64,000 nt of DNA. Origin: Polynucleobacter paneuropaeus (GTDB taxonomy: Bacteria; Pseudomonadota; Gammaproteobacteria; Burkholderiales; Burkholderiaceae). Shown here piece by piece: positions 34,071 to 43,104 of the stretch. The first letter of the stretch is position 1. Each line of letters begins with the position of its first letter. The stretch lies in contig NZ_CP030085.1 in NCBI RefSeq assembly GCF_003261235.1, positions 1,221,454 through 1,285,453 of the forward strand. Direction: 5' to 3'. The notes beneath the pieces were generated by a model. It searched no databases. It had not been told where the DNA came from and saw nothing but the letters and a program-made list of their open reading frames with translations. The position numbers and the translations under genes were made by a program.

Positions 34071-36418
34071 CACACTCCTCCTCCCAAATTTTTGGCGATT
34101 ACTTGCAAAGACTCTTCTTGGTGTACTTCTGTATTTTCTTCAACGGTATCACCGATGGCGCCACCCTCTACCAACTCAGCAGCCTGTCGAATTTGCGCTT
34201 GGTATAACTGGTAGTAAGCGCCCTGCGCTTCCATCAATGAATCATGGGTACCAATCTCTACAATCTCGCCTTTATCCAAGACTACCAAGCGATCTGCCTT
34301 GCGCAAGGTAGAAAGGCGGTGGGCAATCGCAATCGTTGTCCGGCCTTTGACTAAGTTATCGAGCGCCTTCTGAATTTCTTTTTCAGTAGTAGTGTCGACC
34401 GAAGAAGTCGCTTCATCCAAAATCAGAATGGCAGGATTAATAAGTAGCGCTCGTGCAATCGAGATTCGTTGACGCTCACCACCCGATAAAGACTGACCAC
34501 GTTCACCTACCAAGGAGTCATAACCCAAAGGTAGGCGGAGAATAAATTCATGGGCATGGGCTGCTCTAGCAGCATCAATGATTTCTTCACGAGTCGCATC
34601 AGGTTTGCCGTAGGCAATATTTTCGGCAATGGTGCCGAAGAATAGAAAAGGTTCTTGCAAGACCAAGCCAATGCACTTGCGATAGTCCGCAATACCGATG
34701 CTACGAATATCGCGTCCGTCTAGCGCAATCGATCCAGTACTCACGTCATAGAAACGGCAAATCAAATTGACGAGCGTACTTTTGCCTGAGCCACTATGCC
34801 CAACCAGACCAACCATTTCACCGGGAGCGATTTCTAAATTAATTCCTTTGGTGACGGCACGATTGCCGTAACGAAAACCCACTTCTTTCAGGCTGATACG
34901 GCCTTCAACCTTTGCTAGAGGTGCTGGGTTAATCGGCTCTGGAACACTCGAGACGTGATCCAAGATGTCAAAGATACGCTTAGCTCCAGCTGCTGCTTTT
35001 TGGGTATGCGAAACAATCCGGCTCATTGAATCTAGGCGAATATAAAAGCGACCGATGTAGGCCAAGAAAGCAATTAAGACGCCGACACTGATACGTCGAT
35101 GGGCAACCTGCCAAATACCAAAGCCCCACACCACCAAGAGACCTGTCTCGGTTAATAAGGTGACTGTTGGAGAGAATAATCCCCATACACGATTCACACG
35201 ATCATTAATTTGTAGATTGTGTTTATTGGAATCGACAAAACGTTTGAGTTCGCGATCCTCTTGCGCAAACGCTTTTACTACCCGAATACCTGGAATAGTA
35301 TCGGCCAAAATATTCGTCACTTCGGACCAAATGCGATCAATCTTCTCAAAACCAAAGCGTAATTTATCGCGCACCACATGGATCATCCACACGATGAAGG
35401 GTAGCGGAGCTAAAGTGACCAGTGCTAACAAAGGATCGATCGAAACTAAGATTGCCGCAGTCATCGTGATCATCAACACATCGGTTACAAAATCGAGCGC
35501 ATACAGTGACAAGAAAACACAAATGCGATCGGTCTCAGCCCCAATGCGTGCGATCAAGTCCCCTGTCCGTTTACCACCAAAATACTCCAAGGATAATTTG
35601 AGTAAATGTTCGAAAGTCGTATTGCGTAGATCCGCGCCGATTCGCTCACTCACTAAAGCAAGTAAGTAGGTTTTCCACCAACCTAGACCCCAGGCCAACA
35701 GGGCTGCAGCAAAAAGCGCAAGCAAATATAGACTGGCTAAATGAAAATCAATCGGTTGGCCTTTTTCATAAGGAATCAAAATATGATCCATTAAAGGCAT
35801 CGTGAGGTACGGCGGGACTAAAGTAGCGCCGGTCGACAATAAAGTCAGCACAAATCCTAAAAGGAGTTTGTTTTGATAAGGCTTAGCAAAGCGCCATAAC
35901 TTAAATAAGGTCCAAGTAGAAGGCGGTGCGTCATCTTCAGGATCGCAAGTAGGACATGAATCCGAGTTAGCTGGTTTTGGACTTAAACAAACGGGACAAA
36001 TTTGTTTATCGTATTCATTAGTTACAGGCTCTTCATGCACATGATGAGCTGCATTCATCTTTTTGAAACTGGCTTGCAAACGCAGAACGTGAGGATTGAC
36101 TGCTAAAGTGAAATACCAAATCTTTTCAAGGCGATAGGGAGTTTCTAATTTGAGATGCCCTACCCCAGCATGGTCGCCATGAACTAATGTGCAATCAGAA
36201 GTAATGGGCAATTTGAGAACTTCCTTGCCATTGGTCCAAACGAGATTCTTTTCTAATAGTAATAACAGGCTTTTTTCAAAACGCAGATTTTGGTCTAGGT
36301 CGAGCTCGACCCAGGCCAAAACGTGACCAAGATCCCCTATGGGAAATTGGAGTTCGCCCACTACCCTCTGCCAATCATTCGGAAGAATCGGGGTTTGGGG
36401 GGAAATTTCAGGCTTCAT
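34070..36418 (-). CDS. ABC transporter (fused permease-ATPase) of the cyanophycin locus
   Basis: 782 residues from MKPEISPQTP. Parts in order: an N-terminal domain of about 130 residues unlike ordinary exporters, a CPVC...CPTC zinc-ribbon (about 140-160), a six-helix exporter membrane domain (about 180-480), and an ATPase with Walker A GHSGSGKST, signature LSGGERQR and Walker B ILILDEATSS. Such half-transporters dimerise. The direction and cargo are unknown; link to cyanophycin is by conserved neighbourhood. The start at 36418 is supported by AGGG; the longer frame is unlikely. Divergent from cphA'. Confidence 0.88.
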   Translation of the reverse strand: MKPEISPQTPILPNDWQRVVGELQFPIGDLGHVLAWVELDLDQNLRFEKSLLLLLEKNLVWTNGKEVLKLPITSDCTLVHGDHAGVGHLKLETPYRLEKIWYFTLAVNPHVLRLQASFKKMNAAHHVHEEPVTNEYDKQICPVCLSPKPANSDSCPTCDPEDDAPPSTWTLFKLWRFAKPYQNKLLLGFVLTLLSTGATLVPPYLTMPLMDHILIPYEKGQPIDFHLASLYLLALFAAALLAWGLGWWKTYLLALVSERIGADLRNTTFEHLLKLSLEYFGGKRTGDLIARIGAETDRICVFLSLYALDFVTDVLMITMTAAILVSIDPLLALVTLAPLPFIVWMIHVVRDKLRFGFEKIDRIWSEVTNILADTIPGIRVVKAFAQEDRELKRFVDSNKHNLQINDRVNRVWGLFSPTVTLLTETGLLVVWGFGIWQVAHRRISVGVLIAFLAYIGRFYIRLDSMSRIVSHTQKAAAGAKRIFDILDHVSSVPEPINPAPLAKVEGRISLKEVGFRYGNRAVTKGINLEIAPGEMVGLVGHSGSGKSTLVNLICRFYDVSTGSIALDGRDIRSIGIADYRKCIGLVLQEPFLFFGTIAENIAYGKPDATREEIIDAARAAHAHEFILRLPLGYDSLVGERGQSLSGGERQRISIARALLINPAILILDEATSSVDTTTEKEIQKALDNLVKGRTTIAIAHRLSTLRKADRLVVLDKGEIVEIGTHDSLMEAQGAYYQLYQAQIRQAAELVEGGAIGDTVEENTEVHQEESLQVIAKNLGGGV

Positions 36419-36498
36419 TGACCCTAAAAGTATAGTGGAGCATAGGCTTTTTCTATTTATAGAGATTGTCAACTTTAGGGAGCCCAAAGCCGTTAAAT

Positions 36499-36522
36499 TA
36501 TGCAACTAAGCCGTTTTGCATA
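36499..36522. promoter_or_regulatory. Inverted repeat in the divergent cyanophycin promoter region
   Basis: TATGCAA (36499-36505) and TTGCATA (36516-36522) with a 10-base centre, inside the 195-base gap between the ABC transporter and cphA'. A TTGACA on the minus strand (36468-36473) is near, but no -10 at correct spacing was found. A smaller palindrome AGGCTAAGCCT lies at 36576-36586. Confidence 0.4.
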
Positions 36523-36613
36523 TTTTTGCTGATTTTGTGGATTTAATTAAAACTAGAAATAGGAAGACAGTCGGACTAGGCTAAGCCTCTACAGCCCAGC
36601 GCCATGCACCACG

Positions 36614-38806
36614 ATGCCCCAATTACTTGATAAATCTATTGAGATTCTGAGCGTTAAGCATCTCAGAGGCCCCAATATGTGGACCTACCACCCCGTGATC
36701 GAGGTTTGGGTCGATATTGGCGACTTAGAGGACTATCCCTCTAACCTCATACCTGGTTTCTATGATCGCTTAGTTAAAGCCTTACCCAGTCTTCAAGAAC
36801 ACCGCTGTAGTTATGGCGAGCCTGGTGGCTTTCTCAAAAGAGTTGAAGAAGGTACTTGGCCAGCACACATTTTGGAGCACCTCACTCTAGAGTTGCAGAA
36901 CCTTGCAGGCATTCCCGGGGGATTTGGTAAGGCACGTGATGGCGATCGTCGTAGCGTTTACAAAGTAATTGTCAGCGCAATCAATCAAGAAGTCACCCTC
37001 ACCGCTCTTCAATATGCCCGCGATCTTTACTTGGCTCTAGCCCAAGACACCAAAGATCCAGTGGCTGAAGTCAAAACTATTATTGAAAACTTGCGCGAGC
37101 TCAGTGATGAGCTATTACTCGGTCCTAGTACAGCATGTATCGTCAATGCTGCCGAAGAGCGCGGCATACCTTCGATTCGTTTGTCCTCAGGTAACTTAGT
37201 CCAACTCGGTTATGGTGCAAAACAGCGGCGTATCTGGACTGCGGAGACTGATCAAACCAGTGCAATCGCAGAAACCATTTCACGTGACAAAGATTTAACT
37301 AAGAGCTTACTAGCTAGTGCTGGCGTGCCCACCCCGAGGGGCAGGACTGTCACGAGTCACGATGATGCATGGGAAGCTGCTCAAGATATTGGTCTACCCG
37401 TCGTTGTCAAACCGATTGATGGTAACCATGGTCGCGGTGTTTTTATTAATCTCTATACCCAAGGGGAGATTGAAGCCGCCTATGCAGTGGCCATCCATGA
37501 AGGTAGCGAAGTACTAGTTGAGAAACACATCATTGGCGATGAACACCGCTTATTGGTTGTCGGCAATCAAGTGGTTGCTGCGGCTAAAGGTGAAACCGTT
37601 TGGGTCACTGGTGATAGCAAACACACTATCAAAGAATTGATTGAGATTCAGATTAATTCAGATCCACGTCGCGGGACTGCAGAAGAATGCCCTCTCAATC
37701 CCGTACGAATTGATTCTGCAGTTGAGCTCGAATTGGCTCGTCAACAACTGACGGGCACTAGCATTCCTCCGCTTGACCAAAAGGTTCTCATTCAAAGTAA
37801 TGGCAATGTTGCATTTGATGTCACTGATCAAGTTCATCCTGATGTAGCTTACCAAGTTGCTTTAGCTGCACGCGTAGTTGGTCTTGAGATTGCCGGGGTT
37901 GACTTGGTTGCCCAAGACATCAGCAAACCACTTGCAGAGCAAGGTGCTGCCATTGTCGAAGTCAATGCTGGCCCAGGCTTATTAATGCACCTGAAGCCTG
38001 CTAGCGGCAGTCCACAACCCGTTGGTAAAGCAATTACTGACCACCTCTTTCCGCCTGGCGCTAACTTCCGCATCCCTTTAGTTGGAATCACTGGTGAAAA
38101 GGGAAAAACTTCTGTAGCGGAAATGATTGCCTATTTCTTACGTTTAACCAATGTCAATGTCGGCTTAGCTTGTAGCAAAGGTTTGTATTTCGGCAACCGT
38201 GCAGTGCAAAGAAGCGATTCAGCGAATTGGGAAGATGCACGTAGAACACTGCTAAATCGCACAGTAGATGCGGCCGTGATTGAAAACAATTCGCTTTCAA
38301 TGTTGATAGAAGGATTGGCTTATGACCGCTGTCAGGTTGGCGTGGTTCTGAACCTAAACCCCAAAGCCAACTTTCCAGAATATGCGATCTATGATGAAGA
38401 CCAAGTCTTTAGCATTACGCGCACTCAAGTGGATGTCGTACTTCCAACTGGGGTTGCGGTCCTCAATGCAGACGATGAGTGGGTCGCGAAGATGGCAGAG
38501 CTATCCGATGGTGAAGTTATTTTCTTTACGAAAGATCATGATTCTGTGTTGATCAATACCCATTTGCAGAATGGTGGGCGCGCAGTGATCGTAGGCAAAC
38601 AACAGATCGCCCTAAAATGGGGTCTGAACGATCAAAAGAATATTCCTGTGCCCTTACCTTCTCATGCCGCCATCGATTCAAAGTGGCATTCGCTGAACTT
38701 AGGTGCTGCCATTGCAGCAGCCTGGGGTTTAGGTATTCCTTTTAACGTCATCGAAGCCGGCACAGAAACGTTTATGCCCGATATGCTTCACCCTGCCGAG
38801 GCTTAA
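36614..38806 (+). CDS. Cyanophycin synthetase-like protein CphA' (short form)
   Basis: 730 residues. The N-terminal domain (LRGPNMWTYHPVIEVWVDI), ATP-grasp domain (VVKPIDGNHGRGVFINL, VEVNAGPGLLMHLKP) and Mur-ligase middle domain are present. The C-terminal Mur-ligase domain of about 125 residues found in the next gene is missing. The nucleotide loop reads GITGEKGKTS instead of GTNGKTT. Burkholderiales often carry such a paired short CphA. Its role, primer synthesis or regulation of the long enzyme, is not established. No ribosome binding site is obvious. It abuts cphA with no gap. Confidence 0.88.
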   Translation: MPQLLDKSIEILSVKHLRGPNMWTYHPVIEVWVDIGDLEDYPSNLIPGFYDRLVKALPSLQEHRCSYGEPGGFLKRVEEGTWPAHILEHLTLELQNLAGIPGGFGKARDGDRRSVYKVIVSAINQEVTLTALQYARDLYLALAQDTKDPVAEVKTIIENLRELSDELLLGPSTACIVNAAEERGIPSIRLSSGNLVQLGYGAKQRRIWTAETDQTSAIAETISRDKDLTKSLLASAGVPTPRGRTVTSHDDAWEAAQDIGLPVVVKPIDGNHGRGVFINLYTQGEIEAAYAVAIHEGSEVLVEKHIIGDEHRLLVVGNQVVAAAKGETVWVTGDSKHTIKELIEIQINSDPRRGTAEECPLNPVRIDSAVELELARQQLTGTSIPPLDQKVLIQSNGNVAFDVTDQVHPDVAYQVALAARVVGLEIAGVDLVAQDISKPLAEQGAAIVEVNAGPGLLMHLKPASGSPQPVGKAITDHLFPPGANFRIPLVGITGEKGKTSVAEMIAYFLRLTNVNVGLACSKGLYFGNRAVQRSDSANWEDARRTLLNRTVDAAVIENNSLSMLIEGLAYDRCQVGVVLNLNPKANFPEYAIYDEDQVFSITRTQVDVVLPTGVAVLNADDEWVAKMAELSDGEVIFFTKDHDSVLINTHLQNGGRAVIVGKQQIALKWGLNDQKNIPVPLPSHAAIDSKWHSLNLGAAIAAAWGLGIPFNVIEAGTETFMPDMLHPAEA

Positions 38807-41377
38807 TTGGAAATCACCCGCATCCGCATTCTACGTGGCCCAAATTTATGGTCGCGCCACACTGCACTGGAAGCGGTGGTTTCGTGCGAACCTGCAGAGC
38901 GCTCGATTGATCTGATTCCCCAGTTTGAGTCTAAGATTCGTTCCCGTTTTCCGCAATTGGGTAATATGCGCCGCGGAGGAAAAAGTGAGGTGCTCTCCTT
39001 GGCACACGTTTTAGAGTACGCCGCCCTAGGTCTTCAATCTCAAGCGGGTTGTCCTGTTACCTTTAGTCGTACCGTCCAAACCATTGAAGAGGATGTCTAT
39101 CAAGTTGTTGTGGAGTACACCGAAGAGTTGGTTGCCCGTATGGCTTTCGACTTTGCCTTCGCTTTAGTACAAGCCACTCTGAATGATGGCCCCTTTGATC
39201 TCACGGCAGCCTTAGGCGAGCTAGAAGCGCTTTATGAAGATGTCCGTCTAGGTCCTAGTACTGGTTCAATTGTTGATGCTGCAATCCAACGCAATATCCC
39301 CTTCCGTCGCATGACCGAGGGCAGTATGGTCCAGTTTGGCTGGGGAAGTAAACAGAAGCGCATTCAAGCAGCAGAGACCAGCGATACCAGTGCGATTGCT
39401 GAGGCGATTGCGCAAGATAAAGAACTCACAAAAAATTTGTTGGCAACTGCTGGTGTTTCTGTTCCGATTGGAGATGTTGTTACAACAGCAGATGATGCTT
39501 GGCGTGTGGCGCAAAAAATTGGTGGCCCCGTAGTTCTAAAGCCCAAAGATGGCAATCAAGGCAAAGGCGTAGTAGCCAATATTCAAACTGAAACTGAAAT
39601 CCGCAATGGCTTTGTAGTTACGCAAGCCTTCGGTGATGAAACAATCGTAGAGCGCTACCTTCCTGGCCAAGACTATCGTCTTTTAGTAGTTGGCAATCGA
39701 CTAGCAGCAGCAGCGCGGCGCGAGCCAGCTCAAGTCGTTGGTGATGGTAGTCATACCATTGCCCAGTTGGTTGAGATCGAGAATCAAAACCCTCTCCGTG
39801 GCGATGGGCATGCAACCGCCCTAACTAAAATTCGGTTTGATGATATTGCCTTAGCGCACTTAGCTAGCGCCAATCTGACGCCTGGGTACATCCCCAAAAA
39901 GGGAGAGCGCGTACTGTTGCGCAATAACGCCAATCTCAGCACCGGCGGCACTGCAACCGATGTGACTGATGACGTACACCCCGATGTGGCTGCAAGCGCC
40001 ATTGCTGCCGCACAAATGATTGGTCTGGATATTGCAGGCGTTGATATTTTGTGCGAAGAAATTTACAAACCTTTAGAGGCTCAAGGTGGTGGCATCGTTG
40101 AAGTCAATGCCGCGCCAGGACTACGCATGCATCTCAAGCCCTCGTATGGCAAGAGTCGTCCAGTTGGTGAATACATCATCGATACGATGTTCCCACAGGG
40201 AGAAGATGGACGTATTCCAGTTGTTGCTGTCACTGGAACGAATGGTAAAACCACTACCGTTCGCTTGATTGCTCACCTTCTAAGCGAAACTGGCTTACGA
40301 GTAGGAATGACCACAACTGATGGCGTCTACGTCAACCAGCGCTTAATTGACTCTGGTGATTGCAGCGGCCCCAAGAGCGCACGCAATGTTCTCATGCACC
40401 CTGATGTCGATGCTGCCGTTCTAGAAACCGCCCGCGGTGGTATGTTGCGCGAAGGACTTGGCTTTGATTGCTGTGAAGTTGCTGTTGTGACCAATATTGG
40501 TGAAGGTGACCATCTGGGTCTGAACTATATTGCTAGCGTAGAAGACTTAGCCATTTTGAAACGGGTAGTGGTTCAGAATGTCGCCGCCACTGGAGCGGCT
40601 GTCCTAAACGCTGCAGATCCCATCGTTGCCAAAATGGGTGATATTTGCAAAGGGCGCGTTGTCTTCTTTGCCCAAAATCAGCACCACCCCGTTATTGCTG
40701 CGCATCGCGCCAAGAATAAAAAAGTGATTTTCTTTGATGGTAGTTATATTGTCGCCTCTAAGGGCTCGCGAGTGGTCTACCGCTTCCCTGTTAGTGAAAT
40801 TCCGTTGACTCAAAATGGAGTGCTCGGTTTTCAAATTGAGAATGTGATGGCTGCCATTGGTGCCGCTTGGGTATTGGGTTTAGACGCTGAAAAAATTGCG
40901 CGTGGCCTCTATAGTTTTGAGAGTACCGCTAATGCTGTGCCTGGTCGTTTCAATCAATTCCAGCATCGTGGCGCGACTGTCATTGCTGACTATGGTCACA
41001 ATCCAGATGCGATGCGTGCTTTAGCTAGCGCCATCGAAGCCATGAAACCCAAGAAGAGTCATGTAGTCATTAGTGGTGCTGGCGATCGACGCGATGAGGA
41101 TATTCGGGATTTGACCCGCATTCTAGGAAATCATTTTGATAATGTGATTCTGTATGAGGATCAATGTCAGCGTGGTCGCGCTGATGGTGAGGTCATGAAA
41201 CTGTTGCAAGATGGCTTAACTGGAGCCAAGAAGGCTTCTCAAGTTAAAGAGATCTATGGTGAGTTTTTAGCCATCGACACCGCCCTGAATGATCTAGAAG
41301 CAGGTGATATTTGCTTGATCCTCATCGACCAAGTCGAAGAATCTCTCGCCTACCTCAAAGAAAAAGTTCAGGCGTGA
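38807..41377 (+). CDS. cphA: Cyanophycin synthetase
   Basis: Polymerises Asp and Arg into cyanophycin, a nitrogen-storage polymer. 856 residues: N-terminal domain (RILRGPNLWSRHTALEAVV), ATP-grasp (VLKPKDGNQGKGVVANI, ATP for Asp addition) and Mur-ligase half with loop GTNGKTTTVRLI plus C-terminal HNPDAMR and GAGDRRDEDI segments (Arg addition). Starts with TTG one base after the cphA' stop codon, with GAGG spaced six bases before, so likely coupled to cphA'. Ten bases at the 3' end overlap fbp on the other strand. No cyanophycinase gene is in the window. Confidence 0.95.
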   Translation: MEITRIRILRGPNLWSRHTALEAVVSCEPAERSIDLIPQFESKIRSRFPQLGNMRRGGKSEVLSLAHVLEYAALGLQSQAGCPVTFSRTVQTIEEDVYQVVVEYTEELVARMAFDFAFALVQATLNDGPFDLTAALGELEALYEDVRLGPSTGSIVDAAIQRNIPFRRMTEGSMVQFGWGSKQKRIQAAETSDTSAIAEAIAQDKELTKNLLATAGVSVPIGDVVTTADDAWRVAQKIGGPVVLKPKDGNQGKGVVANIQTETEIRNGFVVTQAFGDETIVERYLPGQDYRLLVVGNRLAAAARREPAQVVGDGSHTIAQLVEIENQNPLRGDGHATALTKIRFDDIALAHLASANLTPGYIPKKGERVLLRNNANLSTGGTATDVTDDVHPDVAASAIAAAQMIGLDIAGVDILCEEIYKPLEAQGGGIVEVNAAPGLRMHLKPSYGKSRPVGEYIIDTMFPQGEDGRIPVVAVTGTNGKTTTVRLIAHLLSETGLRVGMTTTDGVYVNQRLIDSGDCSGPKSARNVLMHPDVDAAVLETARGGMLREGLGFDCCEVAVVTNIGEGDHLGLNYIASVEDLAILKRVVVQNVAATGAAVLNAADPIVAKMGDICKGRVVFFAQNQHHPVIAAHRAKNKKVIFFDGSYIVASKGSRVVYRFPVSEIPLTQNGVLGFQIENVMAAIGAAWVLGLDAEKIARGLYSFESTANAVPGRFNQFQHRGATVIADYGHNPDAMRALASAIEAMKPKKSHVVISGAGDRRDEDIRDLTRILGNHFDNVILYEDQCQRGRADGEVMKLLQDGLTGAKKASQVKEIYGEFLAIDTALNDLEAGDICLILIDQVEESLAYLKEKVQA

Positions 41378-42360
41378 TAGCTCTGTAGTCTCTCGATTTC
41401 TTCTTTAGAGCCCAGCATGACTGATACGCGCTCATGCAAGTCTTGCGGCTGAATATCCATAATCACTTGCTTACCATTAGTCGATGCACCACCGGCTTGC
41501 TCAACTAAAAAACTCATCGGATTGGCTTCATACATGAGGCGCAACTTACCTGGCTTATTGGGCTCACGTTGATCCCAGGGATACATAAAGACGCCGCCAC
41601 GAGATAGAACACGGTGGACATCAGCGACCATCGAGGCAATCCAGCGCATATTGAAGTCTTTCTTGCGCGTACCCGTCACGCCATCAAGGCATTCCAGCAC
41701 GTAGCGTCGAACAGGCTCGGCCCAATGACGCATATTGGACATATTGATCGCAAATTCTTTAGTCGTAGGTGAAATCTCGACCCGATCTTTAATTAAAACG
41801 AACTGACCCGTCGCTTTATCCAAGGTAAACATCACTACCCCATCACCTAAAGTCAACGCCATAGTGGTTTGAGGTCCATAAACCACATAGCCTGCAGCAG
41901 CTTGATGACGCCCTGACAGGAGGAAATCACTATTTTGCAAAGCTGCAATGGGATTTTGTTTGTGCAAGATTGAGAAAATAGTACCAATCGATACATTGAC
42001 ATCAATATTCGATGAGCCATCTAAAGGATCAAAGAGCAACAAGTAATCGCCCGTTCCTTGAACAGGCATCGGTAATTCCATTTCTTCGGAAGCAAGACCA
42101 GCAAGCGCCTTGCACTCTTGAACACCTTCAATCAATAAATCATTGGCGATGACATCTAACTTTTGCTGAACCTCGCCTTGTACATTACCAGTTCCAGCTG
42201 AACCCAGTAGTCCAATTAAAGCGCCTTGAGCGACTTCATCGCTGAGCGTAGTACAAGTATTGGCAACAGCAATCAAGAGCTCTTGTAAACCAATAGGAAT
42301 AGAGGCGCCTTTAGCCTTAGTGGTCTTGAGGTATTGCTCTAAATGGATTTTGGTGCTCAA
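41368..42360 (-). CDS. fbp: Fructose-1,6-bisphosphatase class I
   Basis: Gluconeogenic phosphatase. 330 residues with the metal/phosphate signature LFDPLDGSSNIDVNVSIGTIFSI and C-terminal GGVFMYPWD, LMYEANPMSFLVEQAGG. Start is TTG at 42360, supported by a GGAGA site eight bases before. Its 3' end overlaps the convergent cphA by 10 bases. Confidence 0.97.
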   Translation of the reverse strand: MSTKIHLEQYLKTTKAKGASIPIGLQELLIAVANTCTTLSDEVAQGALIGLLGSAGTGNVQGEVQQKLDVIANDLLIEGVQECKALAGLASEEMELPMPVQGTGDYLLLFDPLDGSSNIDVNVSIGTIFSILHKQNPIAALQNSDFLLSGRHQAAAGYVVYGPQTTMALTLGDGVVMFTLDKATGQFVLIKDRVEISPTTKEFAINMSNMRHWAEPVRRYVLECLDGVTGTRKKDFNMRWIASMVADVHRVLSRGGVFMYPWDQREPNKPGKLRLMYEANPMSFLVEQAGGASTNGKQVIMDIQPQDLHERVSVMLGSKEEIERLQSYHA

Positions 42361-42471
42361 AAGAAATTCTCCGAAATAAAGCTTATTGTGCTGCAGGATC
42401 TATTTTGCCCTTTTCCAGATACCGAGAGTCAGTTTTTTAGGGGGGTAATATTCAACTTGATTGATGCTTAA

Positions 42472-42493
42472 TTTGATGCTAATATACATCAAA
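42472..42493. promoter_or_regulatory. Operator-like inverted repeat of vapBC
   Basis: TTTGATG (42472-42478) and CATCAAA (42487-42493) separated by 8 bases, 18 bases before the vapB start. Extra TTGATG copies flank it (42460s and 42490s), suggesting several binding sites. Confidence 0.6.
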
Positions 42494-42511
42494 ATTGATG
42501 AGGTATACCCC

Positions 42512-42715
42512 ATGCGTACCACCGTAACAATCGACGACGCTCTATATCAAAGAGTCCTAGATCTGGCTGACCCCAGTATTGATAAAGCCGATCTCTTCAG
42601 AGAGGCTTTACAGGTGTTTGTAAGAGTCCAGGTAGCAAAGCGTCTTGCTGCACTAGGAGGCAAAAACCCTCAAATGAAAGATATTCCTCGTCGAAAAGTA
42701 GGGAACGACAAATAA
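42512..42715 (+). CDS. vapB: VapB-type antitoxin
   Basis: 67 residues from MRTTVTIDDALYQRVLDLAD: a ribbon-helix-helix N-terminus as in DUF2191/VapB antitoxins, then a basic tail. Start is the ATG after GATGAGGT; the open frame extends 17 codons upstream into the operator and is not used. Two bases separate it from vapC. Confidence 0.85.
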   Translation: MRTTVTIDDALYQRVLDLADPSIDKADLFREALQVFVRVQVAKRLAALGGKNPQMKDIPRRKVGNDK

Positions 42716-42717
42716 CC

Positions 42718-43101
42718 ATGAGTTTCGTGCTAGCTGATACATCTATATGGGTACAACATTTTAGAAAAAATAACCCCCTCTTAGAATCATTACTTATTAA
42801 TGATCGAATTATTTGCCACCCATTAGTTGTCTTAGAAATTGCATGCGGCTCCCCACCTAGCCCAAGGGCCAAGACCATCGAACAGATGGGATTGCTACGT
42901 CAAGCAGTGCTAGCTGGAACGGAGGAAACTTTATATTTCATTGAAGAATACAAATTATTTGATTCAGGCTGCGGGGCAATTGACATTTCATTACTTGCGG
43001 CAACCCTTTTGTCCGAAAACGCCCAATTATGGACTTTAGATAAAAAACTTGGGGCTCTCGCGACCAAACTCAAAGTTGGTTTCGTTGGGAAACCACATTA
43101 G
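42718..43101 (+). CDS. vapC: VapC-type PIN toxin
   Basis: 127 residues. PIN residues: VLADTSIW (Asp7), LEIACGS (Glu), GAIDISLLAA (Asp) and WTLDKKL (Asp). Likely a tRNA-cutting RNase controlled by the preceding VapB. It ends three bases before the pepN stop on the other strand; a CATTAGC/GCTAATG repeat spans the junction. Confidence 0.9.
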   Translation: MSFVLADTSIWVQHFRKNNPLLESLLINDRIICHPLVVLEIACGSPPSPRAKTIEQMGLLRQAVLAGTEETLYFIEEYKLFDSGCGAIDISLLAATLLSENAQLWTLDKKLGALATKLKVGFVGKPH

Positions 43102-43104
43102 CGT

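Noticed and set aside
35160..35669. 169-codon plus-strand frame inside the ABC transporter
   Set aside because: Antisense shadow; no family match and no start signals.
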